From Ephemerocybe angulata (taxonomy: Eukaryota; Basidiomycota; Agaricomycetes; Agaricales; Psathyrellaceae), in assembly GCA_013368325.1 (NCBI GenBank), contig JAACJK010000109.1, forward strand, positions 1,054,001 to 1,118,000: 64,000 nucleotides of DNA, in the 5' to 3' direction. Below the pieces are notes generated by a model, which was given only the letters and a program-made list of their open reading frames with translations, made no database searches and had not been told where the DNA came from. How positions within the stretch are numbered: the first letter of the stretch is position 1; each line of letters starts with the position of its first letter. A program made the position numbers and the translations under genes. Below are positions 30,646-43,500 of this stretch, one piece after another.

Positions 30646-33600
30646 TGGGGTCGGCTCTGCTGGCACTCCAAAGGGGTGTATATGGGAGTCTAGGAGAAGG
30701 GTAAGTCGATGAACTGTTGAACAAAGCGGAACTCTGAAAACCGATGGACTTAGACTAACCGCGCTACAAATTGAAATCAAGCGAAGCACGGTTGCTCGAT
30801 GACTGGCAGGTCCGACAGCCACCAAATGATGGTTGATATTCTATCGACCCGGTCCCCCAGGGTCGATCCCTCTTGAGGTGACAGATATCAGGGAAGGAGG
30901 GGCCTGAGGTGAAGGATAACACGTCCTTGAGCGCTGTGAGCGCTGTGGGCGGACCTTTGTATAGCATGCCGATCGCATTATGGAAAGCGGCCACCTTGTG
31001 AGCGCCTCCATTCCCCGTTTGGTTTCGGCTTCTGAACTCACTGAGGTGTATAGTACGAGGGCGTACGTTCCCATGACGCAGGCCAGGCGAACAGGTCCTT
31101 ATCTCAAAAAGCACGATCTGCGACTCGCTCTGAAGACTGAAGTGAGCGTGGCATTGAGATTTCATCGCTTTCGCACGGAGTGTGGGAGCAGTTCCATTTC
31201 ATTTTTACGGAGTGTGCTCTCATTGACCCAATGATCGACGCACGAACGTTTCAGGTGAGTGCTTAACACGGCGCGATACCAGAGGAGGGACAAGGGCGCT
31301 GTGGCAAAAACCACTGGTATGCCAAGGGACGCAAATGGTAAGGTAAAGAACAGTCCCAGTGTACGTATCAATGCGTGAGTCCTCGAACCCCGAACAACGC
31401 GGATGCGAAACATTGATCCACAGCTACCATAACATTTGCTTTCTGCTACATATGCAATTCGAGCCAAATACCAGGAGTGGCTTCTGCAATGATCCTGAGC
31501 ACGTTGCAAAGGCTGTTGTAACGCGGGCAACGATAAGCGCCCCAGGCGCTAACATATTTTCCTTTTTTGTCTCTGTGGCTGACCGTTGATCGAGGTCGAA
31601 TACTATCTGGTCTCGAGACTCGAGTGCAGAACAAGTGCAGAGTAAGATATTCGCTTCGATTATCCCTACCCAACAATGTAGCAGAGTTTGGTGAAACCGA
31701 CTCCGATGTTGACATACATGTTGTCTCTGTCAGGAACGACTTTCTTTTGTAGCCGTCTGAAGGCTGGACGTCGGGGATTGATGCCGCCACCAAAGCTCTG
31801 GATCGACTGGGCAAGGTACCCGTGGACCTGAGAGAGTCTATCCCAAGGTACGCCGACAGTGGGCATGCATCGATGTAATCACAACACACGGGAACTGCAA
31901 GCTAAAGAATGAATATTAAGGAATAGTCATGAAGTAGGAGAGTAGTGGGATGTTGCTCCAGCCATCGTTAATGACGGGCCCGCTCTTGCGTACTCTGGTC
32001 ATGGAAAGTGGCAGAACCGTCGAAAGGGGCGGCGCTACCGGTAACGTTAACGATCACAGAAAGACAAGCCCCCGCGTTCATGCGAGCCTTGGTATGTTAT
32101 GTACATATTAATGGAGGTTTCGATCGCCTCACTTCACCTCGCCTCCGAATCATCTCGCCTGCTACATGCATCCATCCCGTCGATCCCCTCCTCGCCAAAC
32201 TGCGTTCTCCGAAACAACTCAATGGGACCCTTTCGAATACCGGTCTTATAAATTTCATTTGGGAGCCCATCGGCCAACGCGTCGTCCACGTTTCCGCGAT
32301 TCAGGGCGCCTACCTCGGATTCGAAGCGCGTGGCCCGACTTTGATGGCGATGAGCTCCCCATTCCTTCCTACTCGCTGCGGTATCCCTGTGGCATCAGTA
32401 AACTTAGGTAAAGCACAGTCCGCAGCTCGCCACGCGAGCCCCGTAAATGAAGCTATATGCTGCTATATGTACTTACTTGCCAGGGAAAAGATCGAGAGGC
32501 TCAGTCGCCGCCGCCTGCCTCGTGCCTCCACGCGCATGGTGGTAGCCTGTAAAAGCGCAGGCCGAAACGAGGGTAGCAACTTAAACTCTGACAAGACGAC
32601 TTGACAATCGGACTACCCGGTTTGAAGTTTGTTTGAGGTGCGCTTACTTTTTCACCTTGGAGAAGCTTTATTTACTTACCCCTCCGGCTTCGTCAGGTTT
32701 AGGCTCGAGGTCACACCTCATCCGACTTTGTACCAAGCTTTACATAGCCAAATTGCGTCTGACTTTCCTTGCTTTCCGAGCCATGACGCGCCATGATATG
32801 AATAGTGAGCGGAGCGCAAACCGGTACAACGTGATGGAGCTGCAACAACGAATGTTAGGAATCCGAATAGTGACAACAGCAGCAGTATCCACGCGTGCTT
32901 TGCGCAGGATCAAAGCAACCCTAACATGGTATCTTCAAGCAAGAAGCAAGTGCCTGCAAATGCTTCGCAGGAGTGCAAGCGAAGTTAAATTTCCCACCCA
33001 AACCCCGGACAGGATCCAATCATTCCAGGCTCAGGCTCAAGCTTCCACAATTTATCTCCCCCAGAAGTAGCTAGTACTAAGCGCCGGCCTTTCAGGTATC
33101 CCATTTCCCAAACTCGCGCACACCGGGACCCTGTATCCCTTCCCTACCCAGGTCTGCATAATGGCCCTCCGCCCTGTCCCCGCACTACTCACCATGAGGT
33201 GAAGGGAAGTTACTGACACAGCTGCGGGACTTTCCCGGCGGCTGCAGCCTGCTGGCAGCTGAGTCGAATCCCGAGGGAAGGAAGCGTCACTGGTCATTGA
33301 CAGAGAGCATCACTTATCAAGAAGGGGCTACCATCCATAAATGCTGAACTCTTTATTGGGAACATGGCTTGCGGTTTGCCTCACGCGTGATCAATCATCG
33401 AATATAGGACATTAAGCGCCCAGTCGGTCTGGACCCAACTCTGACGTCTGTCACGGCGGCTTGTGGCCACCGCCACACATCTCAAAAGCCAGACGTTTAC
33501 TTACAACCGCGGGCTCTATGTACTGCACTCGCAAAATGACTGTCCAGCCGATAAGCAAGCGATGTGCGGTTTAAACGCGAGTGGCCACTCTCCGACACAC

Positions 33601-35640
33601 ATAAGCGCCGGCCCAAACCGGTACGGAAAATCCAAAAAAGCACAAATTGAGCTCATATCAAGGGACGTCCTAGAGGTCTGGAAAGGTCTAATGCTTTCTA
33701 GAAAACGCTTGACACCCACACAAACATACGCCTTCTTTTCAGAGACAACCCCAGTTCTTGTACGAACTCTCCGCATCCAACTAAGTTTCGCAAGAGTGGC
33801 AAATCAGAATTCCATCGAAACTCATGTACCTCCAACCAATGCCTTTGAATATATCAGTGGCCTAGCCCCAGGACCCCACCCAATGACAGCACAGCACCCA
33901 TATCACCCAAGCCCACCTACACCTCTACCTGTGGATCCCATCCAGAAGCCCAACCTCCCAAACCTACCTTGAAGCACGGGCCCCACGCATGGCACGCACA
34001 CGTCCAAACCCGCACTCCGACGGCTGACGACTGGACGCTTGAGCTCAATCAGCAATATGTAATGCACACGTATCTCGATCGAACGAAGAAGATAGGCACG
34101 GTGTCAAAGTCTAACACTAACGGGCATGGCTCCGTCACCTACCCCATTTCTTAGCCTTTCCTAGCCTGACTGCGTGAACACTGAGTCCGAAATTTGAGTG
34201 CGACTGGGGGCTCGCGATCGAATGCCCGGTCAGGGATGTATAACTCTGAGTAATTAAACTGACCGCTGTGCAAAGGCCGGTAAGCAAGTCTCCGTTGCCA
34301 ACTTGATTCGTGAAGCACTTACTTTAACTGCGGGAGCCAAAGGCGGAAGCGGAGGAGCTCGCGATCGAGCGCCCATAACGGATTACATGCACTCTGGATG
34401 GATGGGTGCTGTGTAAGGGGAAATAATAGCCGCTGAACCGACGGCGTACAGAGGGGCTTTCGTCCCATTAGGATGGGTTAGCCTAAACTAGCTAATAACG
34501 GCGTAACGTATCATAGCCGAGATGGGGATGGGGAATAGATATACGGACGAGGTGTGTGGTTGGCCTCTCGGGGGATCCGGATCTAGTGATGAATGTCAAT
34601 GGTTATAGTACAGTCATTTGAGAAGACGTTAGAAAGCGAAAACCAGTAAGTGGTATTGATAAGTACGAACAAGGTGTAGTTGTAAGTAGTAAGCAATAAG
34701 TAAGCAGTTACAATCGAAAATGGGTGGGATTGAGGGGAGGGGGACAAGTGCATAAGGATAGAATGTACAAGGGAACGAAAGTAACAATGAGCATGAAATA
34801 ATCCGAAAAACAACGATGAGGAGAAGAGATGGAGTGGGAGATAGAGTAGAGAGATAAATGCAGTGTTAGGGATGGTCGGATGACGAGTGCGGAGTAAGGA
34901 AAAAAGAAATAGATGCGAGAGGAGACGGGATGGGATGAGTAATACATACAAGCCAGGAAAGGTCAAGACCAAAACAAGAGTCCGATACAGATGAACGAGC
35001 AGGTGAGTAAATAGATACGTCTAAAAACAGGGGCACGGGGAACGAAAGGACGAAAAGGACGAAAGGAGCGGGAAGGGGAGGGGGTAGCAATCGAAAGCCG
35101 ACCAACCAGCAGGCAACCCCGCATGCAACGATTGACTCTTGAGATGCTGAGACAAAGCACAAAGCTTAAGGGCCCTGATGCCGATTGACGGGCATCGTCT
35201 CACAGCAATGCCGCGGTCAGGCCTAAAGCTGAAGGCGCTTCGCAAAAGTCGCGATTGAAATCACCGGGAGGAAGTTGTAGGGGAGAGAGGTTTGGAAATG
35301 CGTGGTCCTGCAAGAAGATGTAAGCATTGGTGATAGATGGGGGACGTCAATGTGCGGTCAAGGGACGCACCAAGATATGAGATGCAGCAAGAATGAATGG
35401 AGAAGGTACCAAAACGAGAGACATCCAAAAGTGCAGAGGCAGGGCCAGAGGGAGGGGGCGACCGGAAACTCACAGAACGGTGCATCCGTGCGTGAACCAC
35501 CTGTTCATAGCTCAATACGTTAGTCCATCCATTCACCAATCTTGACGGAAGCATGGAGGGGTAGATGGGGTACAAATCGCGTTTCATTGGGCAGGGTATG
35601 GGTTCGACTGAGGACGAGAGGCTACGTTCACATATCATCA
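30646..35640. other. Gene-poor stretch of 5 kb
   Basis: The longest open frames here (32008-32604, 33463-33972, 34583-34972) show no family similarity, poor codon character and no supporting splice structure. An 18-base motif is repeated directly at 34210-34227 and 34357-34374 (16 of 18 matching). The segment 34580-35260 is purine-rich on the plus strand. No transposon termini or RNA genes were recognised. Confidence 0.5.
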
Positions 35641-37489
35641 TCAAACGGCCCACCACATGGCCACACACACCAGAAACACGGGAAACGCGGCGCCGAGCAA
35701 CGCGCCCCGTAGCGCCGCGTTCACCGCCCTCGAATCCGGCTCAGCACCTACAATACCCAGCCGCAACACGGCCTTCAGGAGCCACAGCACGACACCTATA
35801 ACCGTCTCGATTGCGGCCCACACGACCCAGCGCAAGTATCCCGAGAAAATGAGCATCCGCACGTACCAATTTCGGTTCAGCTGTTCTATCCAGTGGACGA
35901 CTAGCAAAAGCCTCAGTCGTGGACTCTGGAGAAGGAGGAGTTTTGCCTTCTCCAGGTCGTCAAGGGGGATAACATGTACGACCCAGAAAGAGAACGCCGA
36001 TGGGTCGTCGGGCATTGGGGGCAGGTCGTTGAGCCGCTGGACTATCCAGGGGGCGGCGCCGCGCCGAATATGCGCTATGAACCTGTGGCATATAGCAATG
36101 AGTTCGTCGTTGGTGGGTCGTTGCCGTGGTAAGGCCTGGGTAGGATAAAGGAGGTTATTGGAGGTGGAACCGGATGGAGTCTGACTGGAATCCGAAGACG
36201 GCGGCGCCGGAGGTGTCGTTTCTTTTGGAGATGATGAAGAGGGCTGGGATGCAGAGAGTGAAGGTTGGGGAATGCGTTGCTGCAAAGAAGCCTCGACCCG
36301 GTTGATCAAAGTGTCAGGGTGGTCGTCGATCCTGATGCGGGTTATGAGGAAGGAATCGACGGGCGGAGAAGGATGGTGATACTTACCTGTCAATCTTGGC
36401 TACGGTATACCCATCGAGCGAACCTCGTGCCACGACGCGAAAGCGAAATGTACCCTCCGTCTGCACGAGGCTCCGACCGTCGTCGAGCATTTTGACGCTG
36501 GTGATTTCGAGCATAGTGCCGAAGTCTTGCAAGGGGGAAGGGGAGTTTGGTGATGGGGGCATGACCATGCCGAACCTGGGGCGATTGGAGTCGAGACAAC
36601 GTCGGAGCATGAGCCGATAGCGAGGCTCGAATATGTGTAGGGTGACCGGCTGGCCAGGGAAGACGAGCATGGCGACGAAGATGGGGGTATCGAGCTCGGC
36701 GTCGCGTTCCTCCTGCTCTATCGCCTCCTTCCGTGCCTCGTACACGCCGGGGAAGGCTTTGAGGATGAGCTGGTATATTGTGTTGTTGATGGGGTGATCC
36801 TGGAAGTACGAGTAGTTTGGCAGATTCTCTCTGCAGAGCGGGCAGGTAGTGTGGTGGTCCAGGGAGCGCTGGAGACATTTAGCACAATACGTATGCTGGC
36901 AGGGAGTGGTGACTGGCTGGTAATAGACGTTTGAACAGATGTCGCAGGAGAGCTCCTGGCAAAGCTCCTTGTCGAACTCTGAGAGAATAGCGTCCCGCCG
37001 ACCAGTGTCCGAGGGTAGCGGTTCATCCGGGTCGGCGGTGCGCTGCAAGGCGGACTGGGATATGAGATGCGAAAGTAAGTCAGGTTCGTCGTCGGGCTCT
37101 TCGCGGCGCATGCGTTTACGGGGTCGCCGGCGATCTCCGTCATCGTCGTCGTCGTCGTCATCGGCTGGGCGTGGTGGTGGGTCGGATAAGCGCTCCTGGG
37201 TGCGCGCGACGAGGGCCAGAACCTTGTTGAGGGAGACATCGCGGGCAGCTGCAGTTACGAGGCTGGGGAAGGGTGCGAGGGTGCTGGGTGCACTGTACGC
37301 GATGTGCTCTGGAACGCGGACAGCGACGGCGGGGGGGACGCGGCAGGCGGGGAGCGGGCACCGGGGGTTTGTCGGATGTATATGGCGAGCACAGACGGAG
37401 TGCCCGCAGCGGAGGGTGGCGGGCGCATCGAGGGCGTCTCTGCAATAGGGACAGCGCAGAATGGGCAGGAGGTCGCTGGGGGACGCCAT
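35641..37489 (-). CDS. RING-finger and LON-domain protein (LONRF-like) with C-terminal membrane tail
   Basis: Two exons (36387-37489, 35641-36331; 55-bp intron) give 597 codons. An N-terminal degenerate RING (LRCPYCRDALDAPATLRCGH, CPLPAC) is followed by an Asp/Arg-rich linker with a basic NLS-like run. A canonical C3HC4 RING follows (LSCDICSNVYYQPVTTPCQH, TYCAKCLQRS, TCPLCRENLP), then a LON substrate-binding domain (DTPIFVAMLVFPGQPVTLHI, FEPRYRLMLRRCL). This order matches LONRF E3 ubiquitin ligases. The last 70 residues are strongly hydrophobic (VVWAAIETVIGVVLWLLKAV, AALLGAAFPVFLVCVAMWWAV-like), which would anchor the protein in a membrane. The start at 37489 is only 117 bp from the divergent STB6-like start, so the two share a promoter region. 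Confidence 0.9.
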
Positions 37490-37606
37490 TGGTCGAGACC
37501 AGCTCGGACGGTCGCCCTTAAGTAAAGAGCCGAAACGACTCTGAATCCGCGCCGATCCAAGGCCAGCCCACGTGCTGCCATCGCATCCGTCGGAAATAGC
37601 CGATCT
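37490..37606. promoter_or_regulatory. 117-bp bidirectional promoter between RING-LON and STB6-like genes
   Basis: Both start codons face away from this short gap, so transcription of both genes must start here or inside the opposite gene. No TATA box is obvious. Confidence 0.55.
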
Positions 37607-40600
37607 ATGCTCGATTCCATCCTCCTCCCCAGCACACAGGCCCGGAGTCTCTGGTTCCATGCAGACTGCACAGATGACGCTGTCCACGTCCAGGAGTACC
37701 AAATGTATGCGGTCGAGAAGTGGATTGTCGACAGGTCTCGCCCGATAAACGTTCTCCTCGTCTACACCGGCGACCCCAGCCACAGAATCACACTCAGCAA
37801 GTATACCCCGAAAACCCGCCAGGACTACGACGATGCCGTGCACCATCTGCGCAGGGACGGTGCCAGGCCCAAGCAGACGCCCCATGGCGTTCTCATGGTC
37901 ACCTCGCTGGCACACTTCCGGAGCGACTTCACCATCGTCAAGATCCCCGACGGCGACTTTCTCGCCGTCAAGGACCAGCTCTATGCCAACATCAACCTCT
38001 TGAGACTGGGGTGCAGCGGACGCAGTGCTCTGGCACTCGAAGAGCCCAGCGAACCCACGAAAGAGCGCTTCCTGTCCGCATACCAGCTGCATCTACCTCC
38101 CAACAAGGGCAAGGACCGGCCGTGCTTCACTGCAACAGTGCTCGAACTCGTCAAGCTCATTCAAGCAGGTCTCGCCGTCTTTGCATGCTACGGATCCCTC
38201 GCACCCCCAACACCCTCCATTATCCTCGACGGCCTGCTGTGCGACGGAACCGTCGAGGGCATCCACCGCTGGATAGCCGACATTGGCGAGCCATGTCTCG
38301 GCCTCGAGCCCACGGAACGCGTGGCCGACCCCAGCGTCGTTTCTGCCCTGCTCAGCATGGTCCTCGCCATTCGTAATAAACTAGCAGCCCTCATAGCCTC
38401 ATGCGCCTCCAGCTCCGCAGCCCAGATTATGCCCGTGCCCAAGGACCCCTTCGTCTACCCATACGCCTTCTCCCTGAGCCTCATGTCCTACTTGCAACAC
38501 GCCAGCACGGCAGCCTCCAACTCTCCTGTTCCCCCCGCTTTCACCGTCACACAAATGGCGCCTTTCGTTGTCTCTGGTTTCGCCCCCGCCCCTCCTTCTG
38601 CCTCCGTCGTCAAGCTCCCCATCGGCGCAGTCCTTACGCACGAAATAGTAGAACACATTGATTCGACATACGAGAAGGCCAAAGCATCAGACAATAAGCG
38701 AGTTCGGCGCGTACTCAAAGGCAAACTGGACGATCTCACCCGCACCACAGTCGTGGAGAGCGACGGGGACGACTCGCCCTACTCGCACCACCACCACCAC
38801 CATCCGCACAAGACCAAGACCGAGCACCGCAAGCGCTCTGGCACCCTCAGCGACACCGAGGCTTCACACATGCTTCTTGGCGCGTCCGCGGTAAATAGCA
38901 GCAGCATCGGCTCTAGCAGCGGGAACCGCGTTCTCGGAGGGATCAGCACCCTGCTTCTCCCCGGTGCCACCTCGCTGTCTAGTGCCCCCCTGTCCATGTC
39001 GTCTTCAGGCGGTGGGGGACCCGGGGGCGGTGCGGGCTCCATTACCGAGCCCATGACTAGTCTGAGCGCTTTCCTGTCTGTTGCGCTGAGCAAGGAGGCT
39101 GGCGGTGGCTCAAGCTTCTCGAGTGGGAGGAAGGGGGCTGCGAACCTCAAGCGGATTAGAGGCAGTGTGGGCGGTGGGATTACAACGCCTGGGGCGAGTA
39201 GTGGTGGTGAGCGAGGCAAGACTCTTAGTGTGAGTGGGGTGAGTAAGGCTATTGCTGGGAAGAGCAAACGGCAGAGGGAGAGCGTGGATATGGGTTACTT
39301 CTACACCGGTGGCGCGTTGGCTGGTACTGCGGGCGTTGTACCTGTTCTCAATCCTAGCTCTTCGGTGGGAGGTATGGTTGGGCCCATCGGTGTTGAGGGT
39401 GCCTCTTCTGGTCCCCATGTGGATACGAAGGACTGGGACGCACGGGAGAAGGAAGTCGTAGTAGGGGGAAGCGTCAAAGCGCTTTGGGGTGGGCGAGTTC
39501 TGGACCTCGTAAAGGTGCGGGAGTGGTGTGAAGAAGTCGCACAGAGCCACGGACTTGAGAACAGCGCTCTCGTTCTTCCCTCCTCTACGTACTACACGGG
39601 CGGCGCGCCATCTCAGCGGGCCGTCAGTGGTGGCTCGACCGTAGGATCGCAGCACTCGGGGACATCGAATATCAAAGATAAGGGGAAGAAGAAGAGCAAG
39701 CACAAGGAAAGCCTGAGAATATCTCCCTCAAATCTTCTCTCCGTGCACAGCGATGGTGATCACAAGTCCGACACGGGCAGGTCAACGGAAGGCGAGGAGA
39801 GCGAGAGCATATACCCGTCCGCGTCGAACACCCCCTCTATACCACACGAGACGCTGAGCAGCAGCCCAATGGCCTCAGGGTCCTTCGGCTCGCTCCTCGG
39901 AGGGCGCGTACGAGGAAAGCTGGGCAGCTGGGCGGGCCTCGCGAAACGGAAGGGGCATAACGCGAGCGTCGACCTCGGGACTCCGCAGCTGCACTTTACC
40001 ACACAGAGCGTTCCCAGCTCCTTGAAGACGAGCCCTGTCATATCGAGGACTGCGGGGGGACCTACGGAGGGTGGTAGTGTTGCTGTTGATAGCGACGCCG
40101 ACGGGGTCGCGAGGCCGAGTGCACAGCACCGGGGAGCATCGGCACCGATGCTTTCGACGAGCCTTAAGATGGACCAGGGGAATGAGGGTAGTGCGAGTGT
40201 GCTTGCGACGCCGATGAGGAAACCGTCGACGAGCTCGGGGCCCCAGAGCCCCACGTTGCCCCCGATGGTATATCCTGGGGATATCTCCAGGCATATGGTG
40301 CATAGCGAGGAAGATGAGTTTGAAGGCGAAATCTTGAGCAGTGGACAAATTTCTCCTCTCAGTAAGTTGTTTATTATTCTGTGCGCGTCTTCGATGCTGT
40401 AACTAATTGTAACCTGATAGGCGACCACAAATCTACTAGCCCCTTCATACCACCACGTTCCCGCCCTTCGCTAGCTAGGCATTTCTCACTTACTCTCCCA
40501 CCGACCCAGCAAGATAGAAACTACCTTAGCGTGTCTTCCGTGAACGAGAAACTCCTGCGGCTCTCCACAGATAGCGCACGCAGCTCCAACACGAACCTCG

Positions 40601-42667
40601 CCTCCGCGCCCTCGACCTCCAACAACCCCAACAGGCGCAAACTGTTTCTGCACTCCGCGGCCACCTCTGCCGGCTCGAACGTCTTCAACGCGACGGACGA
40701 CGACCGCGTCGCCGAGGAAGGCAGCGCTTCAAGAGGACCAGTGTACCCCGCGCTGCGCCGGCCGAAGTTCGGCGCGGCTGGAGTTGGGAATTCGTATGCG
40801 TACCCGTCGAGGTCGTATACAACCACGGCGAGCCCGACGCCCCGCGTTTCGAGCTGGAGCGACCCGCTGAGTGCGAGGTATATTCTTGGAGGGGGCGCTG
40901 CAGTGTCGCTGGGCTCGATTCCCCCGCTTGATCTCGGTGGGAGCGAGGATCTGGGAGACGAAGAGGGAGAGGACGACGGGGGGATTATGCTTGGGGGGAG
41001 GAGGGTCGCGGGGACGGCGACGAGGAGCAGTAGTATCAGTCGCCCTTTTGTGGGAGGCCGAAGTGGTGGTGGCGGTGGGACGGGGGCGGAGAGTGAGGGC
41101 GACACGATGTTGAGCGATGCTTCGAAGCACCTCGTGTCGAGGCCAAGCCTCAGGACGAGGCGGAGAACGGAGCAGGCGTCTGTCGTTGCTGCTGGGCGGA
41201 GGAGCCGGGACGAGCTGGGGCGGGTGGAGAGAGGGAGGTTCCATAGCATGTTGAGTGTGGTGGATCCCGAGGGTGGGAGGGGGCAGTATTTGGAGGAGCC
41301 GTTGGGCAGTTGGGCGGAGAGCCCGAGTACGGATGTAGGTGCGGGTGCGCAGCAGTTGGTGTTTGATATGGACGGGGATCTTGAAGGGTATAATAGCAAT
41401 AATCCGGAGTGGATGATATCGCATGGGGAGGACGTGGACGATGATGTTCTTGTTGAGGGTGGGGTGGATTTGGATGATGAGGATTGGGTCAGGAGGAGGA
41501 GGAGGAGAAGAGGCGCGAGGTACTGGTGCGATCCGATGCGGAGGCGAAGTTTCCAGGATTTGGATGAGTTCGGGGAGGTCGTGGTGGGTGCGGAGCAGGC
41601 GGCGGCGGTGGAGAGGATGAGGGTGGATGTGGATATGTGCGGGCAGGTCCTTGTTATGACGAGGAGGGAGGAGCATTTGAGGAACGTGGTTGCGTGTTTG
41701 GGGGTACGCGCTTTGTTCGTTTCTTCATTCTCTGGATGAGTTAAACCAACGCATCTTTTAGATCCTCAACAGCTCGCTATCCCAAGCCAACGGCCTCCTG
41801 CGACACGAGTATGAATCGCACATCGCCGCGCTCTCGCAGCTTACCTCGCGTACGAAAGTCCTTGCGGACCTAGATTTGCAAAGCACGCGCACGGACAATC
41901 TTTCGCAACAGACGAACGTGCTGCGGTACGAGGCGGAACAGTTCAACGTACCATCGCTCTATCACGCCGCGTCGCTCTCCAGGCAGAAGGTCCTTGAGAT
42001 GCGGCACAAGGTCTTCGGAGTGCACAAAGTGGAGTTGTTGGGTAGTAATGCCGCTGGGGAAGACTCGGGGTCGGGAGATGGCAGCGCAGATCAAGCGAAG
42101 GAGGGGAAAAAGAAGAAGGCGAAGGCGAAAACGAAAACGAAGGGGACGGGGAGTGGAAGAGTGTTACCCGAGGGCGTGCGCGGCGCGCATGGGAAATTCA
42201 ACCGGCTACAAAAAAGGCTGGATGGGCGGGAGGTTGTTGTGGACTGGCTCGGGCGCACGGAAAGTGAAGTCGAGGAGGAGGAGCGACTTGGGAGGGGCGC
42301 GCGGCTCGAAGGCTCTAGCAGTGGGAGTGGGAGTGGGAGCGCGGGCCTCGTGCGGATGCATGGGAGAGTTGATGGCGTTTTGGAGTCCGAGGACTCAGAG
42401 GAAGGCGCTGAGGAATCTGGTGGGGGTGGGAAGAAAGAGATGGGTAGGGTGGAGGGTGAGGCAGAGGGCGAGGGCGAGGTTGTGGAGCATTCGAGTATCA
42501 GGCCGATGTGGTTGTTGAAGTTCTTTATGGGGTGGGGGGCACGGTGGAGCGCTCCGGCGCCTGTGGCTGGTCTTGGTGCGAACTCGCCGGAGGAGAAGGG
42601 GGCTGAGCAGGTCAATGGAGAGAGCCTGCGGGTGGAGGGCGGGGATGAGAGTAGGAAGGGTAGATAA
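37607..42667 (+). CDS. STB6-like N-terminal domain protein, very large and mostly disordered
   Basis: Three exons (37607-40361, 40421-41703, 41762-42667; introns of 59 and 58 bp) give 1,647 codons. The first 350 residues are folded and resemble the N-terminal domain of yeast Stb2/Stb6, proteins that associate with the Sin3 repressor: VHVQEYQMYAVEKWIVDR, INVLLVYTGDPSHRITLSKY, HGVLMVTSLAHFRSDFTIVK, GDFLAVKDQLYANINLLRLG. Most of the rest is Ser/Gly/Asp-rich low complexity, including a His run (38787-38807) and Lys-rich patches. A C-terminal helical region spans the last intron (NGLLRHEYESHIAALSQLTS, LDLQSTRTDNLSQQTNVLRY, LYHAASLSRQKVLEMRHKVF) and looks like a coiled coil; the end carries a Lys/Ala run and a short hydrophobic Trp-rich patch. 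The family call rests on the N-terminus only. Confidence 0.8.
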
Positions 42668-42908
42668 GTCTTGTTTTTTTTGGCTCATGACCCTGTGTAA
42701 ACTAGGATCGTTTACGAATATTTATTCCGCTAGTGAACGACCGCACGGCGCAGCCGACTACACTTGAGAATAGTAGAGAGAGAGAATCCATGATTCGACA
42801 GTCGCGCGCCGATTACCTACCTTGCTCGGATGCATGCAAACGGACTCGTAATTTTAAATCCTTTGTAAACTTCCAACATGTAATATCGTATATTTCTATC
42901 CTTGCATA

Positions 42909-43500
42909 TCATTCGTCAAGCAGCGCACGCCGATACCGGACCACCTCGGTACCATACACAATGCTGTTACAAACTTTAGGTTCCACCCCTTCAATCATTG
43001 TCGGCGTGGAATGAAGGTCACTACCATCGTGCTTGGAATGTTCGTAGTACCATATATGGCCAGGGGCCAGGGACCAACGCTCTGTGATGTGGTGGAATTG
43101 TGGGATCTTATAGCCTAGAATTATATGTTGACCGATAGCAACAGCTGTGGGGGTCACTCGCACTCCAGCCCCAGGGGCCTGATATGGTTGAGAAATGGTC
43201 AAAACGGAACATTTAATATCAGAACTGAATTTGACGCACCTCAACTGGCCCATGATCCATAAATTCCATAAGCGGCACAAGGATGGGATTGTGCTTCCAG
43301 CTACCTTCAGGTCCGATGGTTGACTCAGGGAATGCGAAAGAGAGCCCGGTGGTAATGCAAACAGTGCGCTGCCGGTGTTTAACTTTCGGACCCGCATTAC
43401 TAAAATCGGTGAAATGGAGATCGACCGTGCTCTGGCCAGGGAAAAGGGGAGGTCCATAGTCCAGAAGTCCAGTATAGATGGGTGGTTGAGGGGCAGTCAT
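42909..43500 (-). CDS. Hypothetical protein, 176 residues
   Basis: Two exons (43240-43500 and 42909-43178) join in phase through a 61-bp GT..AG intron with a CTCAAC branch site. The protein has no signal peptide or membrane span; it is rich in Pro, Gly and His with an even, folded-looking composition (LLDYGPPLFPGQSTVDLHFT, TERWSLAPGHIWYYEHSKHD). I do not recognise a family. It is convergent with the STB6-like gene, whose stop lies 241 bp away. Coding status is supported by the clean splice join and by the lack of low complexity. Confidence 0.6.

Noticed and set aside
32008..32604. 198-codon plus-strand ORF in the gene-poor region
   Set aside because: No hydrophobic pattern, domain or plausible flanking exon; its composition looks random.
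33463..33972. 169-codon plus-strand ORF
   Set aside because: Low-information sequence with no family similarity and no neighbouring exons.
40521..41676. Long open frames antisense to the STB6-like gene (40521-41399 and 40729-41676)
   Set aside because: Low-complexity Pro/Arg/Ser mirror images of GC-rich Gly/Asp/Glu codons; the sense frame has domain and splice support.
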